Shown: positions 1 to 9,199, numbered from the stretch's first letter. The stretch: DNA of 64,000 nt from Fusibacter ferrireducens (GCF_015352425.1 NZ_JADKNH010000005.1:186001-250000), one strand, 5' to 3'. The notes: a model not told the origin generated them from the sequence alone. Numbers and translations: made by a program.

Positions 1-207
1 ACGTTGACAGTGGCAGAAGATTTGGATTGTTCTGGACTCCCTGTGACAGGTGAAGAGATTTGCGTCTATGATGAAGGCTTTATAGCAGGATTGCTTTTGG
101 AGCAGACGGGGAAGGATTTTAACGTCAAGGAAATCGATTGTTGGTGCTCTGGTGATCGCGTTTGCCGATTTGCAATTGAACCCAACGGGATAGAGGTGAA
201 AGGCTGA
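1..207 (+). CDS. V4R (4-vinyl reductase) domain protein, C-terminal end
   Basis: The reading frame is open from the first base, so this is the 3' end of a gene that starts outside the window. The 68 visible residues contain the Cys-rich end of a V4R domain, with CSGLP, a YDEGFIAGLL helix and the closing WCSGDRVCRF segment. V4R domains bind small hydrophobic or metal ligands and often sit in sensory proteins. The TGA stop overlaps the ATG of the adenylate cyclase gene (TGATG), so the two are translationally coupled, and the V4R protein probably supplies the sensory half of that module. The upstream part of the protein cannot be judged. Confidence 0.75.
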   Translation, partial: TLTVAEDLDCSGLPVTGEEICVYDEGFIAGLLLEQTGKDFNVKEIDCWCSGDRVCRFAIEPNGIEVKG

Positions 208-1286
208 TGTTGACCATTGAAGAGCAGTATATTGATCAATTGACAGAAGCCATTTATCTACTGGTGAGTGGGAAGCAGACGCAGACCATTGCCATACCAG
301 AAGATTTGCCGGACAATGAGATCCGGCAGCTCTACGAATATTTTAATAAAATGATTGTAGAACTGGATAAGGCATCCGATTTCAGCTATTCTCTTTCACG
401 AGGAGAACTGGATTATGAGGCTCCTAAAGGCAAAATGGTTTTGCTTCAATCATATAAAAATCTACAAGCCAGTCTGAAACATCTAACTTGGGTTACACAG
501 CAGATTGCAGGTGGGGATTTCAGTCATAAAGTAGATTTTATGGGTGATTTCTCAAACGCATTTAATGAAATGACAAGGCAATTGAAAGAAGCCTTTGAGA
601 CAATCCAGCAACAAAACAAAAAACTTGAAGATGCCAACGCCACCATACGAGCAGATAAAGAACGCATTCAGACGCTTTTAAATAGTATTTTACCGGTTAA
701 GGTGATTGATGAACTCAATGAACACGGCTACAGTGCGCCGCGCTATTTTGAGAATGTTACTGTATTCTTTTCAGATTTTGTCGGATTTACCAAGCAGTCT
801 TCAGATATAGATCCTGTGACGCTCATCGATGAGCTCAACAGTATTTTTAAAGAGTTTGATCACATTGTCACCGAAATGGATGGCGAGAGGATTAAGACCA
901 TCGGAGATGCATTTCTAGCAGTTTGGGGGATGCATTTGCCACTTGAAGATCATGCGGAAAGGGCAATTGAAGCGGCACTGCGCATGAGGCAATTTCTCCA
1001 TAAACGCAACGAAAATTGGATGTTGAAATGGGAAGTGCGCATAGGTTTACACACAGGGAATCTTGTGGGTGGCATCGTTGGTGAGACGAAATTTATTTAT
1101 GATGTCTTCGGGGACACGGTCAATATTGCTTCGAGAATGGAGAGCAATTCAGAGCCTATGAAAATTAATATTTCGGATGAGGTTTATGCACTGGTTAAAG
1201 ACAAGTTTATGACCACTCAAAGAGGGTCTATTTTCGTCAAAGGAAAGGGTGAATGTGGTATGCACTTTGTTGAAGGCAGACTTTAG
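207..1286 (+). CDS. Class III adenylate cyclase
   Basis: This 359-residue protein makes a cyclic nucleotide, most likely cAMP from ATP. Residues 1-150 are a HAMP-like and coiled-coil region without a convincing membrane segment; the catalytic domain starts near residue 180. The two metal-binding aspartates are D190 (FFSDF) and D234 (IGDAF). The purine-specifying pair is K230 and D299 (YDVFGD), the adenylate rather than guanylate combination, and the transition-state residues N306 and R310 (NIASR) are present. All catalytic residues are therefore intact. The ATG overlaps the stop of the V4R-domain gene, which suggests that ligand sensing by V4R controls the cyclase. A strong terminator follows. 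Assignment as a cyclase is firm; nucleotide specificity is inferred. Confidence 0.9.
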   Translation: MLTIEEQYIDQLTEAIYLLVSGKQTQTIAIPEDLPDNEIRQLYEYFNKMIVELDKASDFSYSLSRGELDYEAPKGKMVLLQSYKNLQASLKHLTWVTQQIAGGDFSHKVDFMGDFSNAFNEMTRQLKEAFETIQQQNKKLEDANATIRADKERIQTLLNSILPVKVIDELNEHGYSAPRYFENVTVFFSDFVGFTKQSSDIDPVTLIDELNSIFKEFDHIVTEMDGERIKTIGDAFLAVWGMHLPLEDHAERAIEAALRMRQFLHKRNENWMLKWEVRIGLHTGNLVGGIVGETKFIYDVFGDTVNIASRMESNSEPMKINISDEVYALVKDKFMTTQRGSIFVKGKGECGMHFVEGRL

Positions 1287-1337
1287 GGGTCGTAACTTAT
1301 AAGTGATACAATTTAGTGGGCATGAGACTCATATTTG

Positions 1338-1387
1338 AAGGAGCTGTGGTTCGTCTAATCACTTAGATTTGACCAGCTCCTTTTTTA
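1338..1387 (+). terminator. Intrinsic terminator after the cyclase gene
   Basis: AAGGAGCTG pairs with CAGCTCCTT around an inner TCTAA/TTAGA stem, with one bulged T, and is followed by a run of T. It closes the V4R-cyclase unit; the LacI gene converges on it from the other strand. Confidence 0.85.
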
Positions 1388-1443
1388 GTGTTTGTCTAAA
1401 GAGATCAGAACGCTGAAGTGTTTTGACTTATAAAAGTACAGAT

Positions 1444-2442
1444 TTATAGCTCGCTTGTGCTATCGCGATTTATAATTTGAAATCCGAGTATATACTTTCT
1501 TATGATGGAGGGCTCTTGGATGTTTTCAATAACAAATTGAGCGGCAACTTCACCAGAATGAAAGTAATCGAATTTAATGGAAGTGATCGAAGGATTGAAA
1601 AAGACGGAGATTTCGAGATCGTCAAACCCTGCAACAGAGACATCTTCTGGTATGGATAACCCCTGACTTTGGAGATAATTGATTGCGCCAATGGCCAAGT
1701 AGTCTGTCGCTGCAAAAACAGCAGTAGGTTTTATTACAGACTTTGAAAAGACATGTTTTGCACCTTCAAATCCCGATTGAAGCTCAAAAGAGCCCTCGTA
1801 AATATAATCGATGTTCAATGGCAAATCATGTGTTCTGAGTGCATCTGTGTAACCCAGTTTACGTTCTTGTCCTACTGGGGAACGTTCCTTGTCAATGCCA
1901 ATAAAGGCAATTTGTTTATGACCTTGACGAATAAAGTGCTCCACAATTGCTTTGGAAGACTTATACTCATCGTATGAGACCACACTTCTCTTAATCAAAG
2001 GATCGTCTAAACCAAGAATGATCAACGGTGTGGGTAGTGTATTGATAAGCTTTCTGAGAGCAAGAGTCATGTTGCCCGGAAAGAAGATGATACCATCTAC
2101 TTGTTTTTTTTGTAAGAATTCAAAATGACTGATTTCTATAGCTTCATCTGCTTTTGAACAGAGTAAAATCACGTTATAGCCATTTTCTGATAAGCGCAGT
2201 GTGATGCCTTCTACAATATCGGCAAAAACATTTGTATTAATACGTGGAACGATGACGCCGATCAACCGCGTCTCTTTTATAACCAGTTCTTTTGCCAGAG
2301 CATTAGGTCGGTAACCGGTTTCTCTAACCACTTCTAATACGCGTTGACGCATTTCAGCATTTACACGCTCTGGATTATTTAGAACTCTTGAAACAGTGGA
2401 TTTAGAAACCTTAGCGAGCTTTGCAACATCTTTGATGTTCAT
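1444..2442 (-). CDS. LacI-family transcriptional regulator
   Basis: A 332-residue repressor-type protein. Residues 1-25 form the LacI helix-turn-helix and hinge (MNIKDVAKLAKVSKSTVSRV, then LNNPERVN), and the rest is a periplasmic-binding-protein fold (GVIVPRI, DGIIFFPG, AVFAATDYLAIGAI). The start is supported by AGGAGG upstream of the ATG. It is divergent from the M20 hydrolase and nucleoside-importer genes, so it probably controls their expression in response to a nucleoside or a related metabolite. Two sequences of the form GGGAnCGnTTTC flank the start of that operon and are listed as candidate operators. The ligand is not identifiable from sequence. Confidence 0.9.
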   Translation of the reverse strand: MNIKDVAKLAKVSKSTVSRVLNNPERVNAEMRQRVLEVVRETGYRPNALAKELVIKETRLIGVIVPRINTNVFADIVEGITLRLSENGYNVILLCSKADEAIEISHFEFLQKKQVDGIIFFPGNMTLALRKLINTLPTPLIILGLDDPLIKRSVVSYDEYKSSKAIVEHFIRQGHKQIAFIGIDKERSPVGQERKLGYTDALRTHDLPLNIDYIYEGSFELQSGFEGAKHVFSKSVIKPTAVFAATDYLAIGAINYLQSQGLSIPEDVSVAGFDDLEISVFFNPSITSIKFDYFHSGEVAAQFVIENIQEPSIIRKYILGFQIINRDSTSEL

Positions 2443-2474
2443 AAATGCCTCCTGATGATTAATCTTTAAATAGA

Positions 2475-2592
2475 GTTAGAGTGTCAAAGGTCATTTTCTC
2501 ACAAACCCGATGCCCATGTTGCATGGTGTACTCTTCGTAAACGACGTTATAGGAAAGAGCGTCGATTAACTTTTGACTTTTAATACTTTGAC
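2475..2592. repeat. Diverged copy of a terminal-inverted-repeat element
   Basis: This stretch aligns along most of its length with the reverse complement of the 119-bp inverted-repeat element at 41877-41995. Shared blocks are the left end (GTTAG-GTGTCAAA-GTCA), a central 18-mer at 2528-2545 with 16 of 18 identical bases, and AACTTTTGACTTTT near the right end. The right terminus has decayed. It lies between the LacI gene and the promoter of the M20 gene. It has no coding capacity. Confidence 0.6.
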
Positions 2593-2602
2593 TAAATATG
2601 AC

Positions 2603-2631
2603 TTTACGGAAATATATTGAGATGCTATAAT
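2603..2631 (+). promoter_or_regulatory. Sigma-A type promoter of the M20/nucleoside-importer operon
   Basis: TTTACG (2603-2608) and a perfect TATAAT (2626-2631) are separated by 17 bp. A candidate LacI operator begins about 9 bp downstream, at the expected transcription start, which suits repression. Confidence 0.6.
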
Positions 2632-2640
2632 CATATCATA

Positions 2641-2652
2641 GAAACCGTTCCC
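2641..2652. promoter_or_regulatory. Candidate LacI-type operator, proximal copy
   Basis: Read on the minus strand this is GGGAACGGTTTC. It matches the second copy at 2784-2795 in 10 of 12 positions and has the central CG typical of LacI-family operators. It sits at the predicted transcription start. Confidence 0.55.
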
Positions 2653-2783
2653 TCAAAAAGAAGAAAAATGTTGTTTCTTGAAGAACATGAGTTAAAACAG
2701 AGTGTAACCATTGTAAAATAATGATTTATATACAAAATTACAAATTCAGATATTTGAATTCAGAAATAAAACACGAACTATTA

Positions 2784-2795
2784 GGGACCGTTTTC
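2784..2795. promoter_or_regulatory. Candidate LacI-type operator, distal copy
   Basis: GGGACCGTTTTC on the plus strand, 143 bp centre to centre from the proximal copy and just upstream of the ribosome site of the M20 gene. The pair could allow looping or roadblock repression. Confidence 0.5.
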
Positions 2796-2816
2796 TCAAA
2801 AATAAGGAGTTTTATA

Positions 2817-4133
2817 ATGAAAGAATTGCTAGTGAGCACCATTGAAAAACATAAAGCAGAGATTATTGATATAGGCAATACTATTTTTAAAAATCCAGAG
2901 CTGGGTTTTAAAGAATTTAGAACCGCTGAAAAAATGACGACCTATTTGGAGCGTTTGGGGATAGAGGTAGAAAACAATATAGCGATAACGGGGTTAAGAG
3001 GCATGCTTGGAAAAGAGGGCATCAATATATGCTTAATTGCAGAGATGGATGCCATTCCAACTTTTGGTCATCCCTTTGCATCAGAAGATCAACATGCGGC
3101 CCATGCTTGTGCGCATTCCAATCAAGTTGCGATTATGCTTGGTGTGATGCAGGCAATTTATGAAACGGGTATGCTTGAAAAAACAGGTGGGAGAGTTACG
3201 CTTGTGGGAACACCTGCTGAGGAATTTACAGATTTGGAATATCGAAAAGAGCTTGTTAAGGCAGGGCAAGTTTCATACTATTCAGGTAAACAGGATATGA
3301 TTTCAAAAGGTATATTTGATGATGTAGATCTTGTGATCTCTTGCCATAGCATGGGTGGTGTAGCAGGACAGAAAGCAGATGTGAATGCCACTTTAAACGG
3401 TTTCATTTCAAAACAAATTATTTATCATGGGCAAACAGCACATGCAGGTGCTGAACCTCACCTTGGGGTAAATGCTTTAAATGCGGCGACCATTGGACTC
3501 AGTGCAGTGAATGCACAGCGAGAGACTTTTCATGAATCTTATAAAATCAGGGTCCATGCGATTATTAAAGAAGGCGGAGAAACAGTAAACAGTGTCCCAG
3601 GTAAAGTGGTTTTAGAAGCCATGGTAAGAGGGAATTCATTAGATGCTCTGGTGGAGGCAAATAAGAAGGTGAATCGTGCTTTTGATGCTGGGGCCTATGC
3701 CGTAGGTGCCACATGTGAAATCATTGATGCGGTTGGTTTTTTACCCTTCCATCAATGTGCAGACTTGTCTGCAGTTGTGAAGCAAAATCTGGGCACTTTA
3801 ATTGGAGATGAAAACATTATCGATGGGTTTGAATCCACAGCATCTGGAGATATTGGCGATTTAAGTGCGATCTTACCTACGATTCAATTTGGTTTTAGTG
3901 GTTTTAGCGGCAATATTCATGGGCCGAACTTTTGCATTGTAGATGAGGAAATGGCTTATATCACACCGGCAAAAGCCATTGCAATGACACTTTATGATTT
4001 GCTTTGTGACGATGCGGTACTGGCAAAAAAAATTATTAAAGAGAATCCACCTTCTGATACAAAGGCAGGCTATGTGGAGCGATGGTTAAAAAATGGATTG
4101 CTCGACGTGCAATTGAAGTCGAGCTCAAAATAG
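2817..4133 (+). CDS. M20-family amidohydrolase/peptidase
   Basis: A 438-residue M20 metallohydrolase of the amidohydrolase (AbgB-like/PM20D2-like) type, expected to cleave an amide bond in a small cytoplasmic substrate. Metal-ligand regions are AEMDAIP and HACAH (H96 to H100); the family dimerisation lid follows (about 180-300). I chose the ATG at 2817 because AAGGAG precedes it; an upstream ATG at 2721 would put the candidate operator and this ribosome site inside the coding region. It is the first gene downstream of the LacI regulator and is followed by a nucleoside-type ABC importer, so its substrate may be a nucleoside or purine derivative. That is inference; the family is clear. Confidence 0.85.
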   Translation: MKELLVSTIEKHKAEIIDIGNTIFKNPELGFKEFRTAEKMTTYLERLGIEVENNIAITGLRGMLGKEGINICLIAEMDAIPTFGHPFASEDQHAAHACAHSNQVAIMLGVMQAIYETGMLEKTGGRVTLVGTPAEEFTDLEYRKELVKAGQVSYYSGKQDMISKGIFDDVDLVISCHSMGGVAGQKADVNATLNGFISKQIIYHGQTAHAGAEPHLGVNALNAATIGLSAVNAQRETFHESYKIRVHAIIKEGGETVNSVPGKVVLEAMVRGNSLDALVEANKKVNRAFDAGAYAVGATCEIIDAVGFLPFHQCADLSAVVKQNLGTLIGDENIIDGFESTASGDIGDLSAILPTIQFGFSGFSGNIHGPNFCIVDEEMAYITPAKAIAMTLYDLLCDDAVLAKKIIKENPPSDTKAGYVERWLKNGLLDVQLKSSSK

Positions 4134-4233
4134 AAGAAAGCTTACAAATAGAAAAATGATTATATTGGTGTCCTAGACTAAGGATACTTTATAATATTAG
4201 AGAATGTATAAAATGTAGGAGGGAAACAAGACA

Positions 4234-5397
4234 ATGAAAAAGATTTTAAGTATGATACTTGTGCTTGCACTGGCAACGGTTATGGTTGCCTGTGGCTCTA
4301 AATCAGCTGCACCAGCACCAGAGGCAACACCTGCAGAAACCTCTTCAGAGGCAACAGCACCAGAAACGGCTCCAGCAGAAGTGACTAAAATAGTACTTTT
4401 GGTTTCGGGTTCACTTGGTGATAAATCGTTTCACGATTCATCACAAGCAGGCATGGACATGATTAAAGAAAAATATGGCGACAAAGTAGAGCTTAAGACG
4501 ATTGAAATGGGTTCTGATAAAACAAAATTCATTCCAACGCTAGAAGACGTTTCAGATGAAGATTGGGATATCATTGTAACAGGGACTTTTCACATGAAAG
4601 AACCTGTGGAAGAAGTTGCACCGCTTTATCCAGACAAGACGTATGTGTTATTTGATACTGCAGTGGACTATGAAGGTATCGAAGGGCTCGACAATGTTTA
4701 TTCAATTACGTATAAACAAAATGAAGCTGGGTTTTTAGCAGGTGCTTTTGCAGCACAAATGACAACGATGACTGATATTGATAATATCAATCCAGATAAG
4801 AAAATTGGCTTTTTAGGTGCAATGGATATCCCTGTTGTCAACGACTTCTTAGTGGGGTATATCGAAGGCGCGAAGTATATTGATGAAGACATGAAAGTGG
4901 ATATCTCATATATTGACTCTTATAGTGATGCGGCAAAGGGCAAAGAGCTTGCACTGATTCAATATCAAAATCAAGGCGTGGATATTGGCTTCAATGTTGC
5001 TGGTAGAGCAGGTCTAGGTCAAATTGAAGCAGCTAATGAAGCAAATTGCTATGCAATTGGCGTCGATTCAGATCAAGCCGCACTTTTCGCAGATAGTCCG
5101 GAAAAAGCAGCTAGAATTTTCACATCAGCACTTAAGCGTGTAGATAACTCACTTTTAAGAACGGCAGATATGTATTTTGAAGGCACACTTCCACTTGGCA
5201 AGGCTGAAGAAATTGGTCTTGAGAATAATGGGGTTGGTCTTGCGCCTTATGATCCATCCACAAGCGTTGTACCTCAGGCGGTTGTAGACAAAGTAGAAGA
5301 TCTAAAGCAACAAGTTATTGACGGTACAATTGTCGTACCATCTGCAATTGGCATGGACTCTGATACACTTAGTGCCATTAAAGCATCAGTACAATAA
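4234..5397 (+). CDS. BMP-family ABC transporter substrate-binding lipoprotein
   Basis: This 387-residue extracytoplasmic lipoprotein binds the substrate of the importer encoded next to it. The N-terminus is a lipoprotein signal with the lipobox VMVAC, followed by an Ala/Pro/Glu-rich linker of about 35 residues. The BMP (PnrA-like) fold follows: LLVSGSLGDKSFHDSSQAG, then AGFLAGAFAAQ, then GFLGAMDIPVVNDFLVGYIEG. BMP proteins typically bind purine or pyrimidine nucleosides. The start is supported by AGGAGG. A hairpin after the gene separates it from the ATPase and permease genes, consistent with higher expression of the binding protein. Confidence 0.92.
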   Translation: MKKILSMILVLALATVMVACGSKSAAPAPEATPAETSSEATAPETAPAEVTKIVLLVSGSLGDKSFHDSSQAGMDMIKEKYGDKVELKTIEMGSDKTKFIPTLEDVSDEDWDIIVTGTFHMKEPVEEVAPLYPDKTYVLFDTAVDYEGIEGLDNVYSITYKQNEAGFLAGAFAAQMTTMTDIDNINPDKKIGFLGAMDIPVVNDFLVGYIEGAKYIDEDMKVDISYIDSYSDAAKGKELALIQYQNQGVDIGFNVAGRAGLGQIEAANEANCYAIGVDSDQAALFADSPEKAARIFTSALKRVDNSLLRTADMYFEGTLPLGKAEEIGLENNGVGLAPYDPSTSVVPQAVVDKVEDLKQQVIDGTIVVPSAIGMDSDTLSAIKASVQ

Positions 5398-5418
5398 CAA
5401 TTCGTATATCCTCTTCAT

Positions 5419-5450
5419 AAAGAAGCTTGCAACTTTGCAAGCTTCTTTAT
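5419..5450 (+). terminator. Hairpin between binding-protein and ATPase genes
   Basis: AAAGAAGCTTGC pairs perfectly with GCAAGCTTCTTT around a six-base loop, with a short T-rich tail. It probably acts as a partial terminator that lowers expression of the downstream transporter genes, or protects the binding-protein message. Confidence 0.75.
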
Positions 5451-5578
5451 TGAATAGAGCGTCAGAAGTTAGTTTTAAACAAAATCCGATGATAAATTGA
5501 GAATCGGGTAATTGTTCTTAGTGAGTTTAAAGGGGTATAGGTAATGATAATATTGATTCGAAAGGGTGTGAATGCAAG

Positions 5579-7132
5579 GTGACTGAAATCATTAAAATGG
5601 ATAAAATCACTAAAATTTACCCAGGTGGGGTAGTTGCAAATTACCAAGTCGATTTTTCACTCAAAGAAGGAGAAATACACGCACTTGTGGGCGAAAATGG
5701 TGCGGGTAAATCAACTTTGATGAAAATGCTCTTTGGGATGCAAAGACCAACTGAAGGCGCAATATATTTAAAGGGAAATCCCATCGTGATGAAATCCTCT
5801 CAAGATGCCTTGAATTATGGTATTGGCATGGTGCATCAACATTTTATGTTAGTGCCAAGTTTAACTGTGGCTGAAAACATTGTTCTTGGCAGTGAAATAA
5901 AAGGCAAATTTTTCTTAGATCAGAAAAAAGCGATTGAAGCAACCAAAGCACTTGCTAAAAAGTATAAATTGTCAATTGACGCAAATGTAAAAGTGCGAGA
6001 CATCTCTGTATCCCAAAAGCAAAAAGTCGAAATTTTAAAAGCGCTCTATCGAGGGGCTAAAATTATTATCTTGGATGAACCCACGGCAGTTTTGACGCCA
6101 CAAGAAATTGTGGAACTCTTTGAACAGCTTAAATTATTAAAGCAATCAGGACATACGATTGTCTTTATCTCTCATAAATTGCATGAAATCAAAAAACTTT
6201 GTGATCGCATGACGATTATGAGGGATGGGCGTTCTGTAGGCGTCTATGAGGTGGATAAAGTAACCGAACAGGAAATTTCAAGGCTCATGGTGGGGCGTGA
6301 TGTGAAGCTAGATATTGATAAGCCTGAAAAGCATGTGGGTGAGACCTTCTTAGATGTCAAGGACGTCACTTATGTGGACGAACTTGGCAAAACAGCAGTC
6401 AACAAAGTTTCCTTTAGTATCAGAAAAGGTGAAATATTAGGGATTGCAGGCATTGAAGGCAATGGACAGTCTGAATTGATTGAACTGGTCACTGGGATGA
6501 AGAAACCTACAATGGGTGAGATCTACGTAAATCAACACCCCATCACTCAATTGGGGATTAAAAAAATTCGTCAACTGGGTGTTGCACATATTCCTGAAGA
6601 TCGTATGGAAACGGGTATTGCGCCTAAAATGGATGTTGCATCCAATTTTATTGCAGATAAATATGATAATGCACCGTTTGTCAAAAATAAATTCTTACTT
6701 GATTATAAGAAAATCGCAGTGTTTGCTAAGGATTTAATTGCATCGTTTAATGTTAAGACAGAAGGTGAAAAGACTTTGGTGAGCGGTCTATCCGGTGGTA
6801 ATATTCAAAAAGTCGTCGTTGGCCGTGAGTTCAGCTCGGACAGTGAACTCTTGGTGATCAATCAGCCGACACGAGGCATTGACGTCGGGGCGATTGAATT
6901 TATTCGTAAAAAAATAATAGAGAGAAGAAGCAATGGCAATGCTGTTTTGCTCGCTTCTGCGGATTTAAATGAGATTTTATCTCTAAGTGATGCGTTGATT
7001 GTTATGAATTCAGGTCATATTGTAGGGTACTTTCCAGAGGCCAGTGAGATTACAGAGGAGGAGATGGGACTCTATATGTTAGGTGTGAAAACACAAACTG
7101 CCGAAGAGATAAGGAGGGCATGTCATGCGTAA
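5579..7132 (+). CDS. Nucleoside-type ABC transporter ATP-binding protein (two ABC domains)
   Basis: A 517-residue protein with two ABC cassettes in tandem, as in sugar and nucleoside (RbsA/NupA-like) importers. The first has Walker A GENGAGKST (near residue 40), a Q-loop at MVHQHFM and Walker B IIILDEPTAVL. The second has a GIEGNGQSE P-loop, lacking the usual GKS as expected for this family, a signature LSGGNIQK and NQPTRGIDVGA. The start is a GTG at 5579 with GAAAGGG about ten bases upstream; an in-frame ATG at 5597 is possible but lacks a well-spaced ribosome site. It energises uptake with the two downstream permeases, and its end overlaps the first permease by 8 bp. Confidence 0.92.
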   Translation: MTEIIKMDKITKIYPGGVVANYQVDFSLKEGEIHALVGENGAGKSTLMKMLFGMQRPTEGAIYLKGNPIVMKSSQDALNYGIGMVHQHFMLVPSLTVAENIVLGSEIKGKFFLDQKKAIEATKALAKKYKLSIDANVKVRDISVSQKQKVEILKALYRGAKIIILDEPTAVLTPQEIVELFEQLKLLKQSGHTIVFISHKLHEIKKLCDRMTIMRDGRSVGVYEVDKVTEQEISRLMVGRDVKLDIDKPEKHVGETFLDVKDVTYVDELGKTAVNKVSFSIRKGEILGIAGIEGNGQSELIELVTGMKKPTMGEIYVNQHPITQLGIKKIRQLGVAHIPEDRMETGIAPKMDVASNFIADKYDNAPFVKNKFLLDYKKIAVFAKDLIASFNVKTEGEKTLVSGLSGGNIQKVVVGREFSSDSELLVINQPTRGIDVGAIEFIRKKIIERRSNGNAVLLASADLNEILSLSDALIVMNSGHIVGYFPEASEITEEEMGLYMLGVKTQTAEEIRRACHA

Positions 7133-8207
7133 GTGGAAGCATAGTGTCGATTTATTTGAACTTTTGCGAATTTTGCTCGCGCTTGTTATTGCAATTGGCG
7201 TTTCGGCATTACTCATTTTAATCACAAGTGAAACACCACTTTACAGTTTGAGTGTTTTCCTATTCGCACCCTTTGAAAAGTTAAAATACTTTTCAAATGT
7301 ACTGGAAATGATGATTCCCTTAACCTTCACAGGGCTTTCACTTTGTATCGTGTATCAGTCTAAAAACTTTAGTTTGATTGCAGATGGTTGTTTTTATATG
7401 GGTGCCGTAGTGGCTTCATTTGTTGCGATTAAATTTGTATTGCCTGTGGGTTTACACCCTTTTGTGGCAATGGTGATTGCAGGTATAGTAGGGGGTATCA
7501 TCGGTGTTTTGCCGGGGATTATCAAAATCAAATGGCAGGCCAATGAACTGGTTTCATCGCTGATGATGAACTATATTTTTTACTTTTTAGGTCTTTATAT
7601 TATCAATTATTTTTTAAGGGATCCGCAGGCGAGCGTATTTGCATCTTATAAATTCAACCCTACATTTGCGTTGCCGAGAATTCTTGAGGGCACAAGATTG
7701 CATGTGGGATTCTTAATTGCAATGGCTTCGGTGGTGTTAGTCTACTTCTATATTTATAAGACCAAATGGGGTTATGAGCTACGAGTCGTGGGCGATAATC
7801 TGAATTTTGCCAAGTATTCAGGCATCAATACAGCTAAAGTCCTAATCGTATCACAATTTATCGCAGGGACACTTGCAGGTGTCGGTGGTGCCATTGAAAT
7901 GTCGGGTATGTACAAGCGCTTTATTTGGGATTCGCCAGCGTCGTATGCATGGGATGGTGTGATCATCGCGCTTTTGACTAAAAATAATCCTAAATATGTA
8001 CCGTTTGCAGCGTTTTTCCTTTCCTATCTTAGGATCGGAGCAGATTTAATGTCCAGAAGAAGTGATGTGGACAATCAGATCATAGCCATCATTCAAGCAG
8101 TGATCATATTACTCATTGCAGCAGAGCATTTCTTGGCGAAGTGGCGCTTAAAATCAGAGAATAAAACAGCAAAAGATAAATATATTACAGCAAACTTGGA
8201 GGGGTAG
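7125..8207 (+). CDS. Nucleoside-type ABC transporter permease 1
   Basis: A 360-residue polytopic membrane protein of the BPD_transp_2 (RbsC/NupB-like) type, with about nine or ten hydrophobic segments. The family core is seen in ANELVSSLMMNYIFYF and the coupling region in WGYELRVVGDNLNFAKYSGI and AGTLAGVGGAIE. It forms the channel together with the next gene. The ATG overlaps the ATPase gene by 8 bp, so translation is coupled, and the stop is 5 bp before the second permease. Confidence 0.92.
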   Translation: MRKWKHSVDLFELLRILLALVIAIGVSALLILITSETPLYSLSVFLFAPFEKLKYFSNVLEMMIPLTFTGLSLCIVYQSKNFSLIADGCFYMGAVVASFVAIKFVLPVGLHPFVAMVIAGIVGGIIGVLPGIIKIKWQANELVSSLMMNYIFYFLGLYIINYFLRDPQASVFASYKFNPTFALPRILEGTRLHVGFLIAMASVVLVYFYIYKTKWGYELRVVGDNLNFAKYSGINTAKVLIVSQFIAGTLAGVGGAIEMSGMYKRFIWDSPASYAWDGVIIALLTKNNPKYVPFAAFFLSYLRIGADLMSRRSDVDNQIIAIIQAVIILLIAAEHFLAKWRLKSENKTAKDKYITANLEG

Positions 8208-8212
8208 AGAAG

Positions 8213-9148
8213 ATGGATATGATTATGCATATGATTTGGAATGATGCCTTTTGGTTCGCTGTGATTCGTGTGACCACACCGATTTTATACGCGACTCTAG
8301 GGGCTGTAATTGCCAGTAGGGCAGGTGCAATCAATATTGGTATTGAAGGGACGATGTTGACAGGTGCTTTGATGGGTGTGCTTTTTAGTGCACTTACTCA
8401 AAACGCTTGGATGGGTCTATTGGCCGCCATGTTATCGGGTGCTTTACTGGGGGCAATGCTTGCTTATTTTGCACTGAAAATGAAGAGCAACATCGTTTTA
8501 ACTGGGATTGCGATTAATATCTTAAGTGCTGGTGGAACGATCTTTTTACTCACCACAATCACAGGGGATAAAGGCATTTCGACCTCTTTAAACAGTAAGG
8601 TGCTTCCGAATATCGATATGCCTTTTATCGCGGATTTGCCAGTGATTGGTCCGATTTTATCAGGGCATAACGTATTGACGTATTTAGTACTTGTTTGTAT
8701 TGTGATGGTCCACATTCTATTTAACCATACAGCACTGGGGTTGAGAATTCGCGCAGTGGGAGAAGCACCTGAATCGGCCGATTCTGTAGGCATTAATGTA
8801 TTCAAAATAAAAATTATTGCACTTGTCTTAAGTGGCATCTTGGCGGGCATGGGCGGCGCCTTTTTATCCATGGGTTATATGTCATGGTTCTCAGCTGGTA
8901 TGACAGCTGGACGTGGCTATATTGCACTTGCGGCAAGAGCGATTGCAGGGAATTCTTCTGTGGGTGCGCTCTTTGCATCGCTATTATTTGGATTTGCAGA
9001 TACGTTATCAAATTACCTTCAATCGGTCCAAATTCCCGTTGAATTTATACACATGATTCCCTATGTCATTACGATTTTAGGTTTTATTGTGATTTCAGTT
9101 GTCAATAATAAAAGAGAAGTCATGCGAAAAAAAAGACAGCTTGGATAA
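8213..9148 (+). CDS. Nucleoside-type ABC transporter permease 2
   Basis: A 311-residue partner permease of the same family, shorter than permease 1. Typical motifs are GAVIASRAGAINIGIEGTML near the N-terminus, LGLRIRAVGEAPESADSVGI in the cytoplasmic loop and GRGYIALAARAIAGN near the C-terminus. It has about eight membrane segments. The start ATG at 8213 follows GGAGGGG. The binding protein, double ATPase and two unequal permeases together form a complete BMP-type nucleoside importer. Confidence 0.92.
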   Translation: MDMIMHMIWNDAFWFAVIRVTTPILYATLGAVIASRAGAINIGIEGTMLTGALMGVLFSALTQNAWMGLLAAMLSGALLGAMLAYFALKMKSNIVLTGIAINILSAGGTIFLLTTITGDKGISTSLNSKVLPNIDMPFIADLPVIGPILSGHNVLTYLVLVCIVMVHILFNHTALGLRIRAVGEAPESADSVGINVFKIKIIALVLSGILAGMGGAFLSMGYMSWFSAGMTAGRGYIALAARAIAGNSSVGALFASLLFGFADTLSNYLQSVQIPVEFIHMIPYVITILGFIVISVVNNKREVMRKKRQLG

Positions 9149-9199
9149 TTCGATTTCCTAGGGGTTAGAACTGTAATTATAGGAAGGCGGTAATCAGAA

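Noticed and set aside
8464-8871. Antisense frame of 135 codons within the second nucleoside permease
   Set aside because: It is the complement of strongly conserved permease helices; codon pattern and ribosome-site support are lacking.
5579-9148. Simple-sugar importer as an alternative to a nucleoside importer
   Set aside because: The binding protein is of the BMP type and a TRZ/ATZ-type deaminase follows, both favouring nucleosides over sugars.
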